From NCBI GenBank assembly GCA_022113835.1, contig JAILWY010000023.1, positions 2,914,001-2,978,000 on the forward strand: a DNA stretch of 64,000 nucleotides. The letters are read 5' to 3'. Positions within the stretch are counted from its first letter, which is position 1, and each line of letters starts with the position of its first letter. Positions 12,352-25,430 of the stretch are shown piece after piece. The DNA comes from Atopsyche davidsoni. Its lineage: Eukaryota > Arthropoda > Insecta > Trichoptera > Hydrobiosidae. The notes under the pieces were generated by a model. It searched no databases, was not told the origin of the DNA, and saw only the letters and a program-made list of their open reading frames with translations. The position numbers were made by a program, and so were the translations under genes.

Positions 12352-13368
12352 CAGTGTACTCTCAATTTTCCGTGACCGTATTATCTGGTCTCCGGATTAT
12401 ATTATTGTGAATAGTGATCGCAAATGCTTGTGAATATTTGTGTTATTTGCCGAAAACATGGCAGGCTGGAAATTCTGCAGTGTTCATCAATCTACTGTAA
12501 GAGCAAGTTTTTTTCTCCGTGTGAATGTGATTTTTTAAAAAGTTGAGATTGCGCATTTTCTCGAAATGTCTGAAAAACGGAAGAGAGTTGTACTTACAAA
12601 AGTTACAATTAATTCAAAGAATAGAAAATGGAGAATCTGTGTCCAATCTAGCGAAAGAGTATTTCATTGGTGATCAAACAGTCAGAGATATTTACAAGAA
12701 CAAACAGAGATTAGAAGTATTTGCAAGAGAATGCGAAAGTGGTGCCGGTCCTCGTAAACGTAAAAGTATGAAAAAATCACCTTATGAAGAGTTAGATTTT
12801 GCATTACTAAAGAGGTTTCATCAAAAACGGGCAGATGGAATAACTGTTTCCGGCCCAATGTTCACACAACAAGCCAAAATATTTTATGAAGAATTGGGAA
12901 TCGATGGAAAATTTGCCGTCTCACCTGGCTGGTTAACTAGATTTAAACACAGGCATGAAATATCTTTAAAAAACCCGCAAGTCTATGAAAATGTCAAGCA
13001 AGAATATGCTGCCAATAATGGTCACTGGCTTCCTAGTGATTCACTTGAGCAGGAGTTTGTGTATCCAAATAATGAAGATATTAAATTTCATGAAGTAAAA
13101 CAACTCGTAGAAGAGAAGAAGCAAAAAGAAGAAATAAAACAGGACGAAGTCAGCCCCATCGATCACAGTACAGCTTTTAAGTGTGTTGAAACATTATTAG
13201 AATATATGAATCAGTGGGATTTTGCATACGATGATATAATAACAGTTAGAAAAATCCAAAGTGACATTAAGAAATTTATTAAAACCCCCCCAAAAAAAAA
13301 GCGAACAAGAACTACAGACTTTTTTCGTACTAAAACTGTTACTCTTTCCAATAAAGGTGTAAAAATAT
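12352..13368 (+). pseudogene. Tigger/jerky-type (pogo family) transposase relic: CENP-B-like HTH fused to C-terminal tail, DDE core missing
   Basis: The frame at about 12590-13368 has a CENP-B/Tigger-type N-terminal helix-turn-helix (words RIENGESVSNLAKEY and VRDIYKNK) and a second DNA-binding HTH (GPMFTQQAKIFYEELG, then PGWLTRFKHRH). It then jumps to a tail typical of jerky/Tigger transposases (AFKCVETLLEYM to TTDFF). The roughly 200-residue DDE nuclease core is absent, but the frame is intact across the gap. The natural start (ATG at 12566, MSEKRKRVVLT) is in another frame; the shift falls at CTTACAAAAG, as if one TTACA of a doubled copy were lost. CAGTGTACTCTCAATT at 12352, preceded by TA, looks like the 5' terminal repeat; no 3' repeat is seen. 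A host gene made from the element is possible but the frameshift argues against it. Confidence 0.7.
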
Positions 13369-13647
13369 AAATTATATATAAATATACCATAAATAAAATT
13401 TTATATATTTGTTCTGAAATGTCTGTCTTTCAATTGAATTGTAATTATCCCTGAAATTTTTTAGAGCACTCTCGAACTGCATTGTTTTATAATAGTATAA
13501 TATTTTTACAGGTGGATTTATCTCGCACAATTCACTACTGCCCCCGATCATGCATCACAATAAATTTCCAACCACTGTTCTTGCCAATTCATTGAAATGG
13601 TATTTGACATAAATATATATAATATCAGATTATATGAGTAATACAAA

Positions 13648-16600
13648 ATGGACTCAGAAAATGTCAGTGAGACAGATGATGAGATGTTCTATCCTATAGT
13701 TGACCTTAAGGAGGGACAGAAATCTGACAGTGATGCTGACGATCAGGAATACTCGAGTGATAAACAAGAACATGCCATCAAGAGTGAAGACGACCTCAAT
13801 GCACAAGTGAGAAAGCAAGCTGCAAAGGTAAAGTGTTTCTTTTATATAAAAAAAGTATTCAACGAAACTATCATATATTTTAATCGCTACATGTTTCTTT
13901 CAGAAATTGAAAACTGATCATAGAAAAATAGTGCGTCGGAAATTGGAAGAGGACTTGATGATTTCTTCTGAACTAGACCGTATTACAGAAGCAAAGAAGT
14001 TAGAAGTGAGAAAACGCGAGAAGAGGCTGCAGAAACAAAAAGAAAAGATAATAGCTAAAGTTAAAAAAAAGAAAAAAACCTTAGGAAAGCAGGTCTTTAA
14101 ATTTTTTTGATTTGCAAGACGTCTTTCTGATTTAGCATGACAAAAAATACATTCCATTTACTGTAAAATAATAAACTTCCGTACATTGAATAAACTGTCT
14201 ACATCATTTCTCGAGATTACTTATATGCTTTCTTTCTTTTGAATTTCAATCGAATTAATGTCTTTATTTCAGAGAGCGCACGTAAAACAAGAACCTGGAA
14301 TGGAGAATGGTTTTGAATTCTGCCCTACTGATATGAAGGGAGTTGAGGAAATTAAGATAGTTGTCGATATCAAACAGGAAGTAACCAGCGATGCAGAGGA
14401 AACTAATGATGAGAATAAAAATTCTAGCATCCAGAAGGTAAACCTTAGTTAACCAATTCCTTAAAATAGACACAAATGGTTTCTGTATATATTAAATTAT
14501 TTTTTTGTTTTGTTTTACAGTCGGATGATGATTCAGATGATGACATGCCTTTGTCGTTTTTGGAAAAACAGAAAGAAGTACCCGAAAAGATATTAAAATT
14601 AAAAAGAACTTATGCTGAAGATAAAGATGATGACTTGCAAGAGTAAGTTATAACAATATTTGTTTCTTCGGTTAAATTAATAGTCTATTCACATTAAGGC
14701 TATATAACTTAATATTTGAGAAAATCCCAAAAGTTGTACTTGCAAGTGACTGAAACTGATTTTGCAAACCAAAAGCATGAAAAAATCTGTCTGAAAAGTT
14801 TTAAAATTGTAACTCTCCGGACCCTGGTTTTCAAAATTATCTAAACATCATTCATAAATATTAAAGGTAGCTGAACTCTACACGATAATTATTTTATTTT
14901 TATTAGTTTATAACTGACTTTTTGCAAGTTACTATAATAATCTATGTTATTTTTCAAAAAAATCGTTTTAATTTTAGTAAAAAAGTAAAAAAAATCAAAA
15001 TAAAGAAACTTCAAATGAAGAAACTTAAAGTAGTAACTAACGCAAATGGAGACATAGAGTGTAAGGAATGCAGTAAAACTTTTAAGAATAAAAGTAAATA
15101 CAGAACACATTACTGGTAAGACATGAAATACATTTGATAGTATTGCTCAATTGATATAACTGTAGCAGATACAATTTAATATGAAGGAAATATTTATTTT
15201 AGGAAAGTGCACAAAAAAGCGTTTTCATGTGGAATATGTTCTCGACAATTTCACACACAATTGCTGCTAGAAGATCATTATAATAATCACACAGGCCATA
15301 GGCCTTATTGGTAAAACATTTTTATACGCTTCTAATTAATTAATGTCATTACATTCCTAATAGTGGTTTTTTTTTTATACACAAGTAACGATAATATTGA
15401 ACCGATGTGTTTACAGTTGTTATTTGTGCGATGACACAATGTTTAAAACGGAGCGATCTCTCAAAAACCACATGAAGAGTGCTCACTCGGAAGGAGGTAG
15501 CAGCACTGGAGAACGGAAACAGTATCCTTGTGCCTACTGTAACAAGATTCTGTCATCTGCATCTTGTCTTCAAGAACACACGAGACTGCATACTGGGGAA
15601 AAACCGGTGACTTGTCAGTTGTGCGGAAAACGTTAGTGCTCAGGATTTCATTTGTATTTTGGCGTTTTGATTCTATCTACATCATTTTATTTTCACACAA
15701 AACTTCAAAATATCATCACGCTCATTTTTTAATCTTTAATAATGTCTCATATTTATAGATTTTACTAGAGAAAGAGATATGAAACAACACTTGAATCTCC
15801 ACGATGAGGTATGGAAATGTGATCTCTGTCAAAGGTGTTTCCTAACTCCATTCAAACTTAAAGAACACTACAGGTACGTTTATTTTTTACTTATATACTG
15901 TTATTCATTAAAATCTTGGAATAACCTTATTACAACAATGAATATTTTATTTCAGATCGCACACAGGGGAGCTACCATATGAATGTGATAAATGTGATAG
16001 AAAGTTTGCAAGAGTTGCAGACTTCAGGTTGGTAAATAAATATATTTCACATTAAGGATTCTACATATTCTTCCAAGCAGTTCTGGAAATCTCGCATTGC
16101 AACGTTGACCTGAAACAAACAATTATAATCACAATATGATTTCAGTATTTGGTAAAATTCAATGCGGTACAAATGTTTAAAAAGTTGAAACTTTTAACTC
16201 TACTTAATGTTGACATACTGAATATTGAATTAAAACGGTAAAAGTTAAAATTTTTAGTACATTATATGCAGAAAATATACCCTTTCTAAGCTTCTAATAT
16301 CTTCCAAATTTGGTGGACATAGTCCTAGTGTATCTCCGTGCAGTGCCAAAAGACTATGCTGATGAAGCATTATCGCCAAAACAACGTCTTCAGGAATAAC
16401 CTCTTGCCTCCGATTGAGACGAGCATGAGCCATGGCTAGATTATGCAAAATTTGTAGAGACTGTAGCGCTGCACATTCTAAAATGACAAATATATTAAAT
16501 CATGTTTCCTCAAAAATTATTTGGAGCTTGTCATACAACTATTTAATTACCAGGTCTATCCTTTCGTATAGATATAAAATAATTCTTCAATGTTTGTCCT

Positions 16601-19600
16601 GAGTTAGTTGCCATGCGCACTGGCCACTTGGTAATAGATTTAAAAATTTCTCGCATTTCTTTTAAAGACAGTAAAGAAACATTTTTAGGTATATCTTTAA
16701 AATCTAAATTCACAGCTTGTTCGAGAAGAAATCTACCAAAGTATTCTGGGTCTAAATCATCTGCCTGAAAGGTTATGCCAAATAACCTAAAATATTTAAT
16801 GATTATATATTATATTTTAACAACTTCAAAACATAAGATTTTTGCATATTCAAAGACACTTACTTTTCTAAAATGCTTAGTTGTGTTTTCTCTTTAGTAG
16901 TTTTTTTCATATCCCAGTGTGTCCATATGGAACATTTCATAGGCAAATGCTCTCCATTTTCTAATTTTATCACACCGGATTCTAAAACTATTTATCAATA
17001 TTATAAAAATGTTATTTAAAGACTTAAATTAATTCAATTGAAAACACATGCCTGAAGTGAGTGTATAAATATTCTTGGAGCACATAGCATGGCTTGACCA
17101 GTTACCAATCCTGCAGACGCCGTATCTCGCTAACACCAGTGCTCCTGCTTGAACCCCTAATTCTTTACGCTCTTCTACACCAAGCAAAGCTCCTACTCCT
17201 GCAAATGTTACTCTGGAATAGTAATAATTTAATGTAGTATCCGAACCTGAAGCATATTAATTGATGTTTGTATTATATGACGTTACCTTTGAGCTAGTTG
17301 ACTTGCAATATCCATTATATGAATCGTAGATGATGAATCTGATCCCAAAGCGAGTATCGATATTGGAACTGAATTCTCTTCTTCCTATAAGCATAAATTA
17401 TTTTGAGAATTGTATTTTCCATAGATTTTAGAATTTGTAAGCTCAATATTCACATTATACCTGGATACTAGCTAAGCTTAACAGTACTCCCATAGTGAGC
17501 AGCAGATGCTTTCCTACAGGCATTGATGCTTCAGTAGTGCTCCAGCACATCTTGAAGAGCAAGTCCCATGGCCCCGCCACATGGCCCAACTCCTTTTTAT
17601 TCATCTGATTGGATTCCTGGTTATTCATTCTTGAATTGTTGTGTGCCATCCACTCCATATTTTCTATATTATTTTTGTATACTCTTCGTTTCTTTTTTTG
17701 TTTTTGTTTATTTTGGCTTTTGTAAAATGGCTGGTTTTCAATATCTTCAAAAACACTGTTTTCTGTATCTTGTGAAAACACTACTTGATTTTCCCCACAG
17801 TCACTTAATAATGATTTTCTGTTTTTCATTGAAGCAATCTGAGGCTGTGAAGTGTTATTAGTGCAGCCATCTTCTTTATTAAAATTACCAGCAATATCTG
17901 AAATATTATTTATAGATTCATCGTCATTCAATATTCGGGTGGATATCTTTGCTGTGGCCAATCTATTGTTTCTTTCAATTTGGTTTTTTAGAACATTGTC
18001 ATTTTTCTTAAAATAGTGTACTTTTATAGGTCTTTTTGGGACAAGACATTCAACATACCAGGCAAATTGCTTACAATGTGATGTTATGACCGACATCACA
18101 TAGGCGCATCCAAGCTGTAAATTATCAGCTAATTCATCTAGAAAACAAAAATCTATATATTATGATTATAAATTTAAAATCAGATTTAAAATTAACATTA
18201 ACTTAAAACATCAAATTATAATACAATGAATCCATGTCAATTTAATATTTGTAAAAGTGGCACTTTTATCTATCTTAGGTGCTTTTAGTAAACTTACATT
18301 AATATTGAGATATCGTGATTGCATTGAACTTGCTTACCCATCAGCCAGATGTTTGAAGGTGTTGCCAATATACGTTGATCGTTTGAAGCAAATTGAAGAG
18401 ATTCTCGGTTTATTAATGTTGCTAAAACCATTTCTCCGCAATCACCAGCTTTCTGTAAATCCTCCATTGTGGTATTGCATGAATTGCATCGTGGTGCTAA
18501 GCAAAGAAAAAAAACAATATGAACTCTTATTATTTTAAAATTCCAAATCCAATATTTTAAGACTTCAATCCCAGTGGCAATGTTATTGGTGTATAATATT
18601 ATATATGTTTTTTCAAATTATTTTATAAGGCACTAGTGAAGGTGAAATATTACCCCTGGAAGGAATACCAGATAAAATAATAAAGCTATTTTCACACTCT
18701 TCAGAACATTTCCATGCTGATTGCCGCCTGTAGATAAAAATTGCAATTTAGGTTATAATCAATGAAGTTTATATGATATGTAATGTTGAGAAATTATAAT
18801 TTCACTCACACATATTTGGTGCGACTTCCTAGTACTGAGAGCACACCACATACACTATATAATCCTTTGTACTTTGGATTCCATTCTGGTCTTATGCCTC
18901 TAATCCTTAGTACTGCGTGCACTTGCCCTCTCTGTATATTGTGAAATTCTCCCAAATATGTTGTAAGTGCTATGTATACTACATTTTGTACCATCTTAGA
19001 AATGAAACTTGGCTCTTTTAGTAGCATTTGTGAAAGTAAAACTAAAATAATGATAGATCTGAGCTACATTTTTCAATGTTTTCAAAAATAATTATGCTAA
19101 ATATAACCAAAATAATATTAAAATTACCTGCATTATCTAGTAAATCTATAAAATCAATATATACCAAGGATCTGAAAGGTTGAAAGGTTTTCCCCTCAGC
19201 TAAAATAATTTTGAACTTGATTGCCTGCTTTTGCAAGATATTAAAATAACCGCATTTATCAAGATATTTGGTTATTTCACACAATAAACTAAGGTTTTGA
19301 TCATTATTAACCAAATTTCTAAATTCTTCCATTGATAAATATTTGTTTGTTTTTGTTGATATCACAATTCATAAAACTTTTCCCTCCAATGTCAAATTTC
19401 CCTCCTTTTGCTCTGCAAAACAAAACACAGTTTTGAAAACTTATTTTTTGAAAATGGAATATATACTTTTTAAAACATATTTATGGCTATTGTGCTATTT
19501 TAAATATCAAATTGTGTTTAATTATAATTTAAAAACAAAAATTTATTGAAAACTATTTAATATTTATTATGTTTCTTTTTTATTTATAACAATTAAATTA

Positions 19601-22600
19601 AATAAATAGAGGACTTCTCTCGTCAATCATTTGATGTGTATATTTTTTTGAAAATATACCATAAATGACTCAATTTTTTTTTGGTTTAAATATAATTAGG
19701 ATTTAATATTAATGCAAATTTTTATTTCAGGTACCACATAGGAACGCATCTCGGTCTGAAGCCATATGCATGTGAACAATGTGGCATGCGCTTTACCACT
19801 TCTTCTAGTGTTACAAGACATCGGCTCAACATGCATCAGACGGGACCAAAGCTGTATAAATGTCCACAATGCGCCAAAAGATTCCACACAGAGACTAGAC
19901 TGAAGACGCATATCAAGGTATTGCCTTTTTTCCTTCTTAAAAAATGTAATATATTTAAATAACTTAAGGTGAGTGTTGAATATTACTTGTCTTGGAGCTT
20001 CCCAGATTTTAATTTCAATTTTTAATTTACAGAACCATGAAAACAGCAAAAAATTTCGATGTGATCTTTGTCCGGTGGCACGCTCATCTCTCGCAGAGTT
20101 GAACAAACACGCCGTTATACATGGTGGAGAGTTCCGGTGTGACACGTGTCATCGAAGCTGTTCCTCAGCCGAGCGTCTTGCAGCGCATGTCGCCCGCCAT
20201 GACTTAGAAGGGAAGCCTTATGCATGTTTTGTTTGTTCTCTCGGCTACCGCTCTATGCAAAGCCTCAATAAGCACCTCTCCACCGTGCACAAGAATGAAG
20301 ACATACCCAAGATTGCACCACAGCATCTGTGTATGCTGTGTGGTCAGGTATGTGTATTCAAATATTTCCGGATCATTTTTTGGTTATCATCAATGTATAT
20401 TTTATATTGAAAACAGAAAACAATATTTTGATTACATTTATGCAGGACGTTGATGGATAAACATTGTGTGAATAAAACATTTGTATTTAAGTTTGAGCTT
20501 ATGCAAATGTTAAAAGTGAGATTGGAATTTGTGTGTTTTCAGGTATTTGAGCTGAAAGACAAATTAAATCGCCATCTGAAAGACAGTCATGTTGTCATAT
20601 GCATTGGAGAAATTGAACATATCGATGATCCAGAGAATGAACAAGCGCCTGATATAGAAACTAAGCCCGTAATTGAGAACGATCTAAAAGGGGATACTAA
20701 GCATTCTTATTTGGAACCTGATGAAGACAAGAGAGTGGTTGATCTAAGAGTGACACAAGTCTATGATAGAAAAATTGAAATCTCTGTTCCACCCATCACT
20801 ACTACAAATATTGTTCCGCTGATAACTGAACTGAAAACTGAAAGGCCAACTAATATAAATATCCCGAAAAAAATAGAAATTTTGGAAAACTCACTACAAG
20901 AAGGAGAACAGTTTAATAAGAAACTTATGGAAGAAGAAGAAGCATTAAAGGAAAAATATATAAAAGAAGCGACAGCAAAGGAGAAGCAGAAAGAAGAAAT
21001 GGCTAAGGAAAGACAAAAAGTGGAAATTTTAAAGGAAAAGCTTAAAGAAGAAATAGCATTTAAAGAAATACAGAAAGAAAAAATATTGAAGGAAGCGCTA
21101 AAGGAAGAAATAATGATTAAAGAAAAACAAAGAGAAAATCTATTTAAAGAAGCACTAAAGGAAGAGACAGTTACATTAGAAAAAGAAAAACAAACAAAAT
21201 TGAATGAAAAATTAGCTGAATCAAGTTATAATAAAGAATTTATGCTAAAAGAACAATTTTCATTATTTGATTATGCAAAGATGCAAGATAGAAATATTGT
21301 GAATATACCAAAACCTGGTTTAAATTCTAGCATTATTGAAGATTTGGTTAGTAAAAATTATATAAACCATGAACAAAAAGCGATAAGTCAAGACTACAGG
21401 CTCTCAAGTCAACATAACAAAAATTTTAGCCATGACCAAATAAAAAGACAGGAACAAAAGTTTTTACATCATGAACAAAAAAAATTAATAGATGACAAAT
21501 TTTTAAATCACGATCAAAAAGTTTCAAATCCTTGTAGAAATAGTGTTAGCATTACGGTCCCTACGGTACCACAAAACTTAGGCATTTTAGATAATTTTGG
21601 TGTCAAGGACCTGTCTGCATCTGCAAATCAAAGCACAGAACTTCTTAAGGCACAGAAGTTACTAGCTCATAGAGCTATGTATGACTCTCCGTATATGCGA
21701 GTTCCTTATTCCAACCCAGTCACAGCCATGACACAGCAAAACAGATTATTGCAGCATACCTATAGGAACATTGAAGAAGCTACTCGGCCACAGTTTGAAG
21801 GATATCAACAAATACAAGTGAATGCTGAGCATTCTATAAATCCTTGGTTCTTACCATCAGCTAAAAATAATGATAGGGAATCTGGCTTAATGAGACAAAC
21901 CACGTCCAAAAATCAAGCAGAAGCCAGACCGAGGTACGGAGAGCTGAGAATGCCTCGTGTAGATACTTTACAAATGGAACAGCCAGATTATAGAAATTTC
22001 ACCAGCCATCAAAGAGCTTCTGGTGGTCACAGACAAGAAACTTCACAACAGCAATCTCCACATCACAAAGAAATGCCAAACGAAAGAAAATATTATTATG
22101 ATTCTACACCTGAAAGAAAGAGTTATACGGATACTCAATCAAGGCAAGCTTCTACAGACGATAGAAGAAAATATCCTCAAATACAATTGAGTTCACCGTC
22201 AAACGAAATAACATCTAAGCATAGTGCTCGAGACTATAGTGGACACATGATGCCAAATAGAGAATTCAATGTTCAATCACCTCTAGGAGTAAGAGATTTC
22301 TCAAATTCAACAGGGTCTGATTCCCAGAGTCCTCATTATACCCATCATTCTTTTGCAAGCATGGCCTCGTCTCCGCACAATCTGTTCCAGAATTTCCGAG
22401 AGCTTCAACACAGAATGCTGGGAGCTTCTGGCATTCAAGATTACCCCCTCCAAGCTCGGCAGACTCAGCTCTCTGGAATGGACATGACCAGTCAAAGACT
22501 CTTAAATCCTACTTCACCATTATCGCCGTACCATCATCCCGGCGCACATATGAGTCTGGATACGCTATCGCCCATGTCGAGAAACACCTATGAGGACATA

Positions 22601-22756
22601 ACCAACCCTCATAACACTTCATCTGCAGGTTTTCAGAACAGCGGACATCCCTCAAGCAGGCTGGCTCAAGCGCAGAATGGGGAATCAACACAGGGGAAAG
22701 ATGGCAATGCGTCTGAACAAATAGGACCTTACGAAATGAGAGTTGCTGCAAGCTAA
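13648..22756 (+). CDS. C2H2 zinc-finger protein, 13 fingers, acidic N-terminus and long coiled-coil/Q-S-rich C-terminus
   Basis: Twelve coding exons keep one frame throughout: 13648-13827, 13904-14092, 14273-14437, 14521-14642, 14978-15115, 15203-15310, 15417-15631, 15759-15873, 15956-16027, 19731-19917, 20033-20347 and 20543-22756, giving about 1339 residues. The first 220 residues are acidic and Lys-rich with SUMO-like VKQEP and IKQEV motifs. Thirteen C2H2 fingers follow in exons 5-12, the last completed across the final intron. The last exon then encodes a Lys/Glu-rich coiled coil (about 20930-21230) and a low-complexity Gln/Ser/His/Pro-rich tail. This is the layout of a nuclear DNA-binding regulator; I do not recognise a named orthologue. 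The start is the first ATG in frame with the acidic exon. Intron 9 (16028-19730) holds a complete gene on the opposite strand. Confidence 0.88.
16047..19332 (-). CDS. MCMDC2: MCM domain-containing protein 2 (MCMDC2/mei-217-mei-218-like)
   Basis: Eleven minus-strand exons join in frame to about 741 residues: 19332-19128, 19041-18810, 18727-18654, 18496-18338, 18137-17461, 17384-17287, 17212-17052, 16987-16864, 16786-16551, 16477-16281 and 16109-16047. The protein has an MCM-like N-terminal fold with a Cys pair at about 153/157 and another at 173/176, a low-complexity Asn-rich insert (17640-18000), then an MCM AAA-like domain. The Walker B position reads GVCRIGNWSSH where active MCMs have an acidic DE pair, so ATP hydrolysis is unlikely; this degeneracy is typical of MCMDC2, needed for meiotic crossing-over. 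The C-terminal lid (LAMAHARLNRRQEVIPEDVV) is MCM-like. Exon 7 ends at a CAG/GCATGT GC-type donor; that choice alone keeps the frame. The gene sits wholly inside an intron of the zinc-finger gene. Confidence 0.82.
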
Positions 22757-25430
22757 ATCTTATACACACACACACACACGTGTGTATATATATAAATATA
22801 TATATAATATAATTATTTTTTTGAAGTCTCCTTTTTTTTAATAGATAACTGAGATTTCATATCATTAGAAAATTGTGGTATAATGTATTAAAAAAAAAAA
22901 AAGATAATACATATTCTCTGTTTTGACTCAGTGTGCTGCCTGCGATGTGAAAATATTTTCATGATTATTATATTCTAAATAAAATTTTCTGAAAGAGATA
23001 AGGGAAGGTCCATTTGATACACTATTTAGCAGAAGCTTTTCAACTGAAAGAGTACAAAATTTTGTAGTTTTTATTTTTCAAATTTTGGTCAGGCAACTAT
23101 TGAAATTGACTTGAAAAAATATGTAAATATGTACCTAGTTAAATCTTCTTAAAAATGTAAATATTTTGTATTTTTGTGCTCTCCCTGTAGAACCTTATAA
23201 GTATTGAATATCAATTTAATAACCTGAGAAATAATCCATAGCACTAATCATTTTTATGCGTAGTTTACTTACATACAAAATAATTAATCCGTGTGTTCTA
23301 AAAAGCCATATTAGACATTTTTGTCTGCAAATATTATGTCTATCAGACCGAGTAATTAAAGTAGTCCAGTAAGATTAAATATTAATGCTGGTCTTAAAAC
23401 AGTGTACAATGAAATTTTTCAGTAATAAAATATCTTTTTGGGCTATCACAAAAAATTATGTAATGTTTGCATTATATTTAAGTTAATTTTTTTATAATAA
23501 GTACATAAGATTTGTTTATAATATTTGGCAGTTTCACTCTGAGAGCAACGGCTTATTATTATTTTTTATACATTTTAATATTGGTTTTTATCAGCTGAAT
23601 TGATTTATTTGTTGATAATAGCTGGTAAATAGTTCATAGAATCAAATTGACATAGTTACTATCATTTCATGTTTACTTTATGTATATTTAAAGTTTTAGC
23701 TCATATTGAGTATGTTAAATATATTATGTTTTTGTAAAAATACTCAAGAAAAAATATAAATATTGTATTATTCTTGTAGACTGAAATTATTAGGCAGCTA
23801 TTTCCTAAAGGAGGTATTACGTTACAAGTGATTGCTGGTTTTTCTCTGTTTATTGAATTTTAATTATGTATCTTTTGATTATTTCAAAATTAATTTAAAT
23901 TATAAAACTCCGGTGAATATATTTTAATTTTAGATTGATTTATTGTGTTTAAATCCCAGAGCTAAATGGTATAAAATAATGCTCCATTTGTTATACGGAT
24001 AGTCAATAACAGTTATAGTCAGAATATAGCTTTTTCAGTCTATTTACAAGTGACCTCAGTACATGCTATGATTTTGATGATGAAGTTGAATACCAACAAT
24101 AAAAAAACACAACTAGATCTCCAACCGAGACACTGAGCTTTTAAAGCTGCTATTGATGTGCTTTTACTAGTTCCCAAACTCAAATCTACCTAATTTTTTC
24201 ATCAGTGAAACACAGTTTTAAAGAAATTTGCTTCATCAGATAATTTTTCTTTTCGAAAACTAATAATGAGTCATAATGAGCCAGAGTCGAAGAATATATA
24301 TATATTTTTCTAAACATCGAAATTAACATTGATGACATACTTTAATAAATCAATGTTACCTTTATTATTATTATTCAGTGCTCCCAATGCCCCAGAAACC
24401 AATGTCAACCCCGTGGTCCCATGTGGTCCCCTACAATATCACCCACTTTTGAAATTTTATTTCAAAGTATTGTTTTCTACTTCCAATTTTAGTGCAATTT
24501 TATATGATTTGATCAAAGCAAAATAGCTTCTAGGGTGGGTTTTATTACTCGGTGGCTATCAATGAATGATCAAAAAGTATATTCAATCTGTGATTTTATA
24601 TTGATCAAGGTGTGGTACTATAGTATAATTATATTTTATATTGCAATATCGGTTCCACTAACATTGTCCGAGCTGAAAATGCATATTTACAACCATTAAT
24701 TTTTATTTCTTTTATTATATTAATTTAGATACAAACTCCTGTATATTTTAATTTTATCCAGTTACGAATCAAAAGTAAAAATAAATTAATTTATATCTGA
24801 ATAAAGGTGTGTAATTTTTTCTTGTTGTTTTGTTTGTTAAATAATTATTCCCTTTAAAATGGATACTTCACAGCATATAAAAATGGTGAGTCACCGATAT
24901 ATATAAATATATTCAATATCGGTATTAAAATAAAAATAAAAACAAGATTACATTTTTTATATACAAAATCGTTTTAACATATTTTAATTCATTTTGATTG
25001 TTTCATTTTAATGTACCCATAATTTGTTTTTTCTATACAATAAAAATCATTCTCAGTTTCTCATAAAAATATTTTTATGTCTAAAAAAAAATGAAAACAT
25101 AATTTAATTTAAAAGTTTTATTATCAGAAAATTAGAATAGTTTTGTCGTACAATAGTCATAGAAATAAGATTAAACGTGATAAAACTAAATAGTACAGTA
25201 TTTGAAACTCACATTTAATTGTATTTTATAATTCAACATGATTCATGATAACATTAACAAAATAAAATTAATTGCATATGTACTTTTCTATAATGTAAAT
25301 TTATTAAACATGAAAATTTACTGAAAAAATTAGTTCAAAATCTTTACTTTCTGACAATGGTGCTCATATTTAAAAACGTTGAATTTGCTTATTTAATAAA
25401 TCAAGCACAATAATTTTTCTTTTTTTTTTC
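22757..25430. other. 3' UTR of the zinc-finger gene and intergenic space
   Basis: Directly after the stop comes an alternating CA/TG/TA stretch (22765-22810). Poly(A) signals (AATAAA) occur near 22977. The rest is AT-rich with no exon I can support. Cleavage for the minus-strand peptide gene would fall near 25400. Confidence 0.4.

Noticed and set aside
17568..17861. Plus-strand frame of about 97 codons
   Set aside because: It is the reverse of the large fifth exon of the MCMDC2-like gene, which has consistent splice sites.
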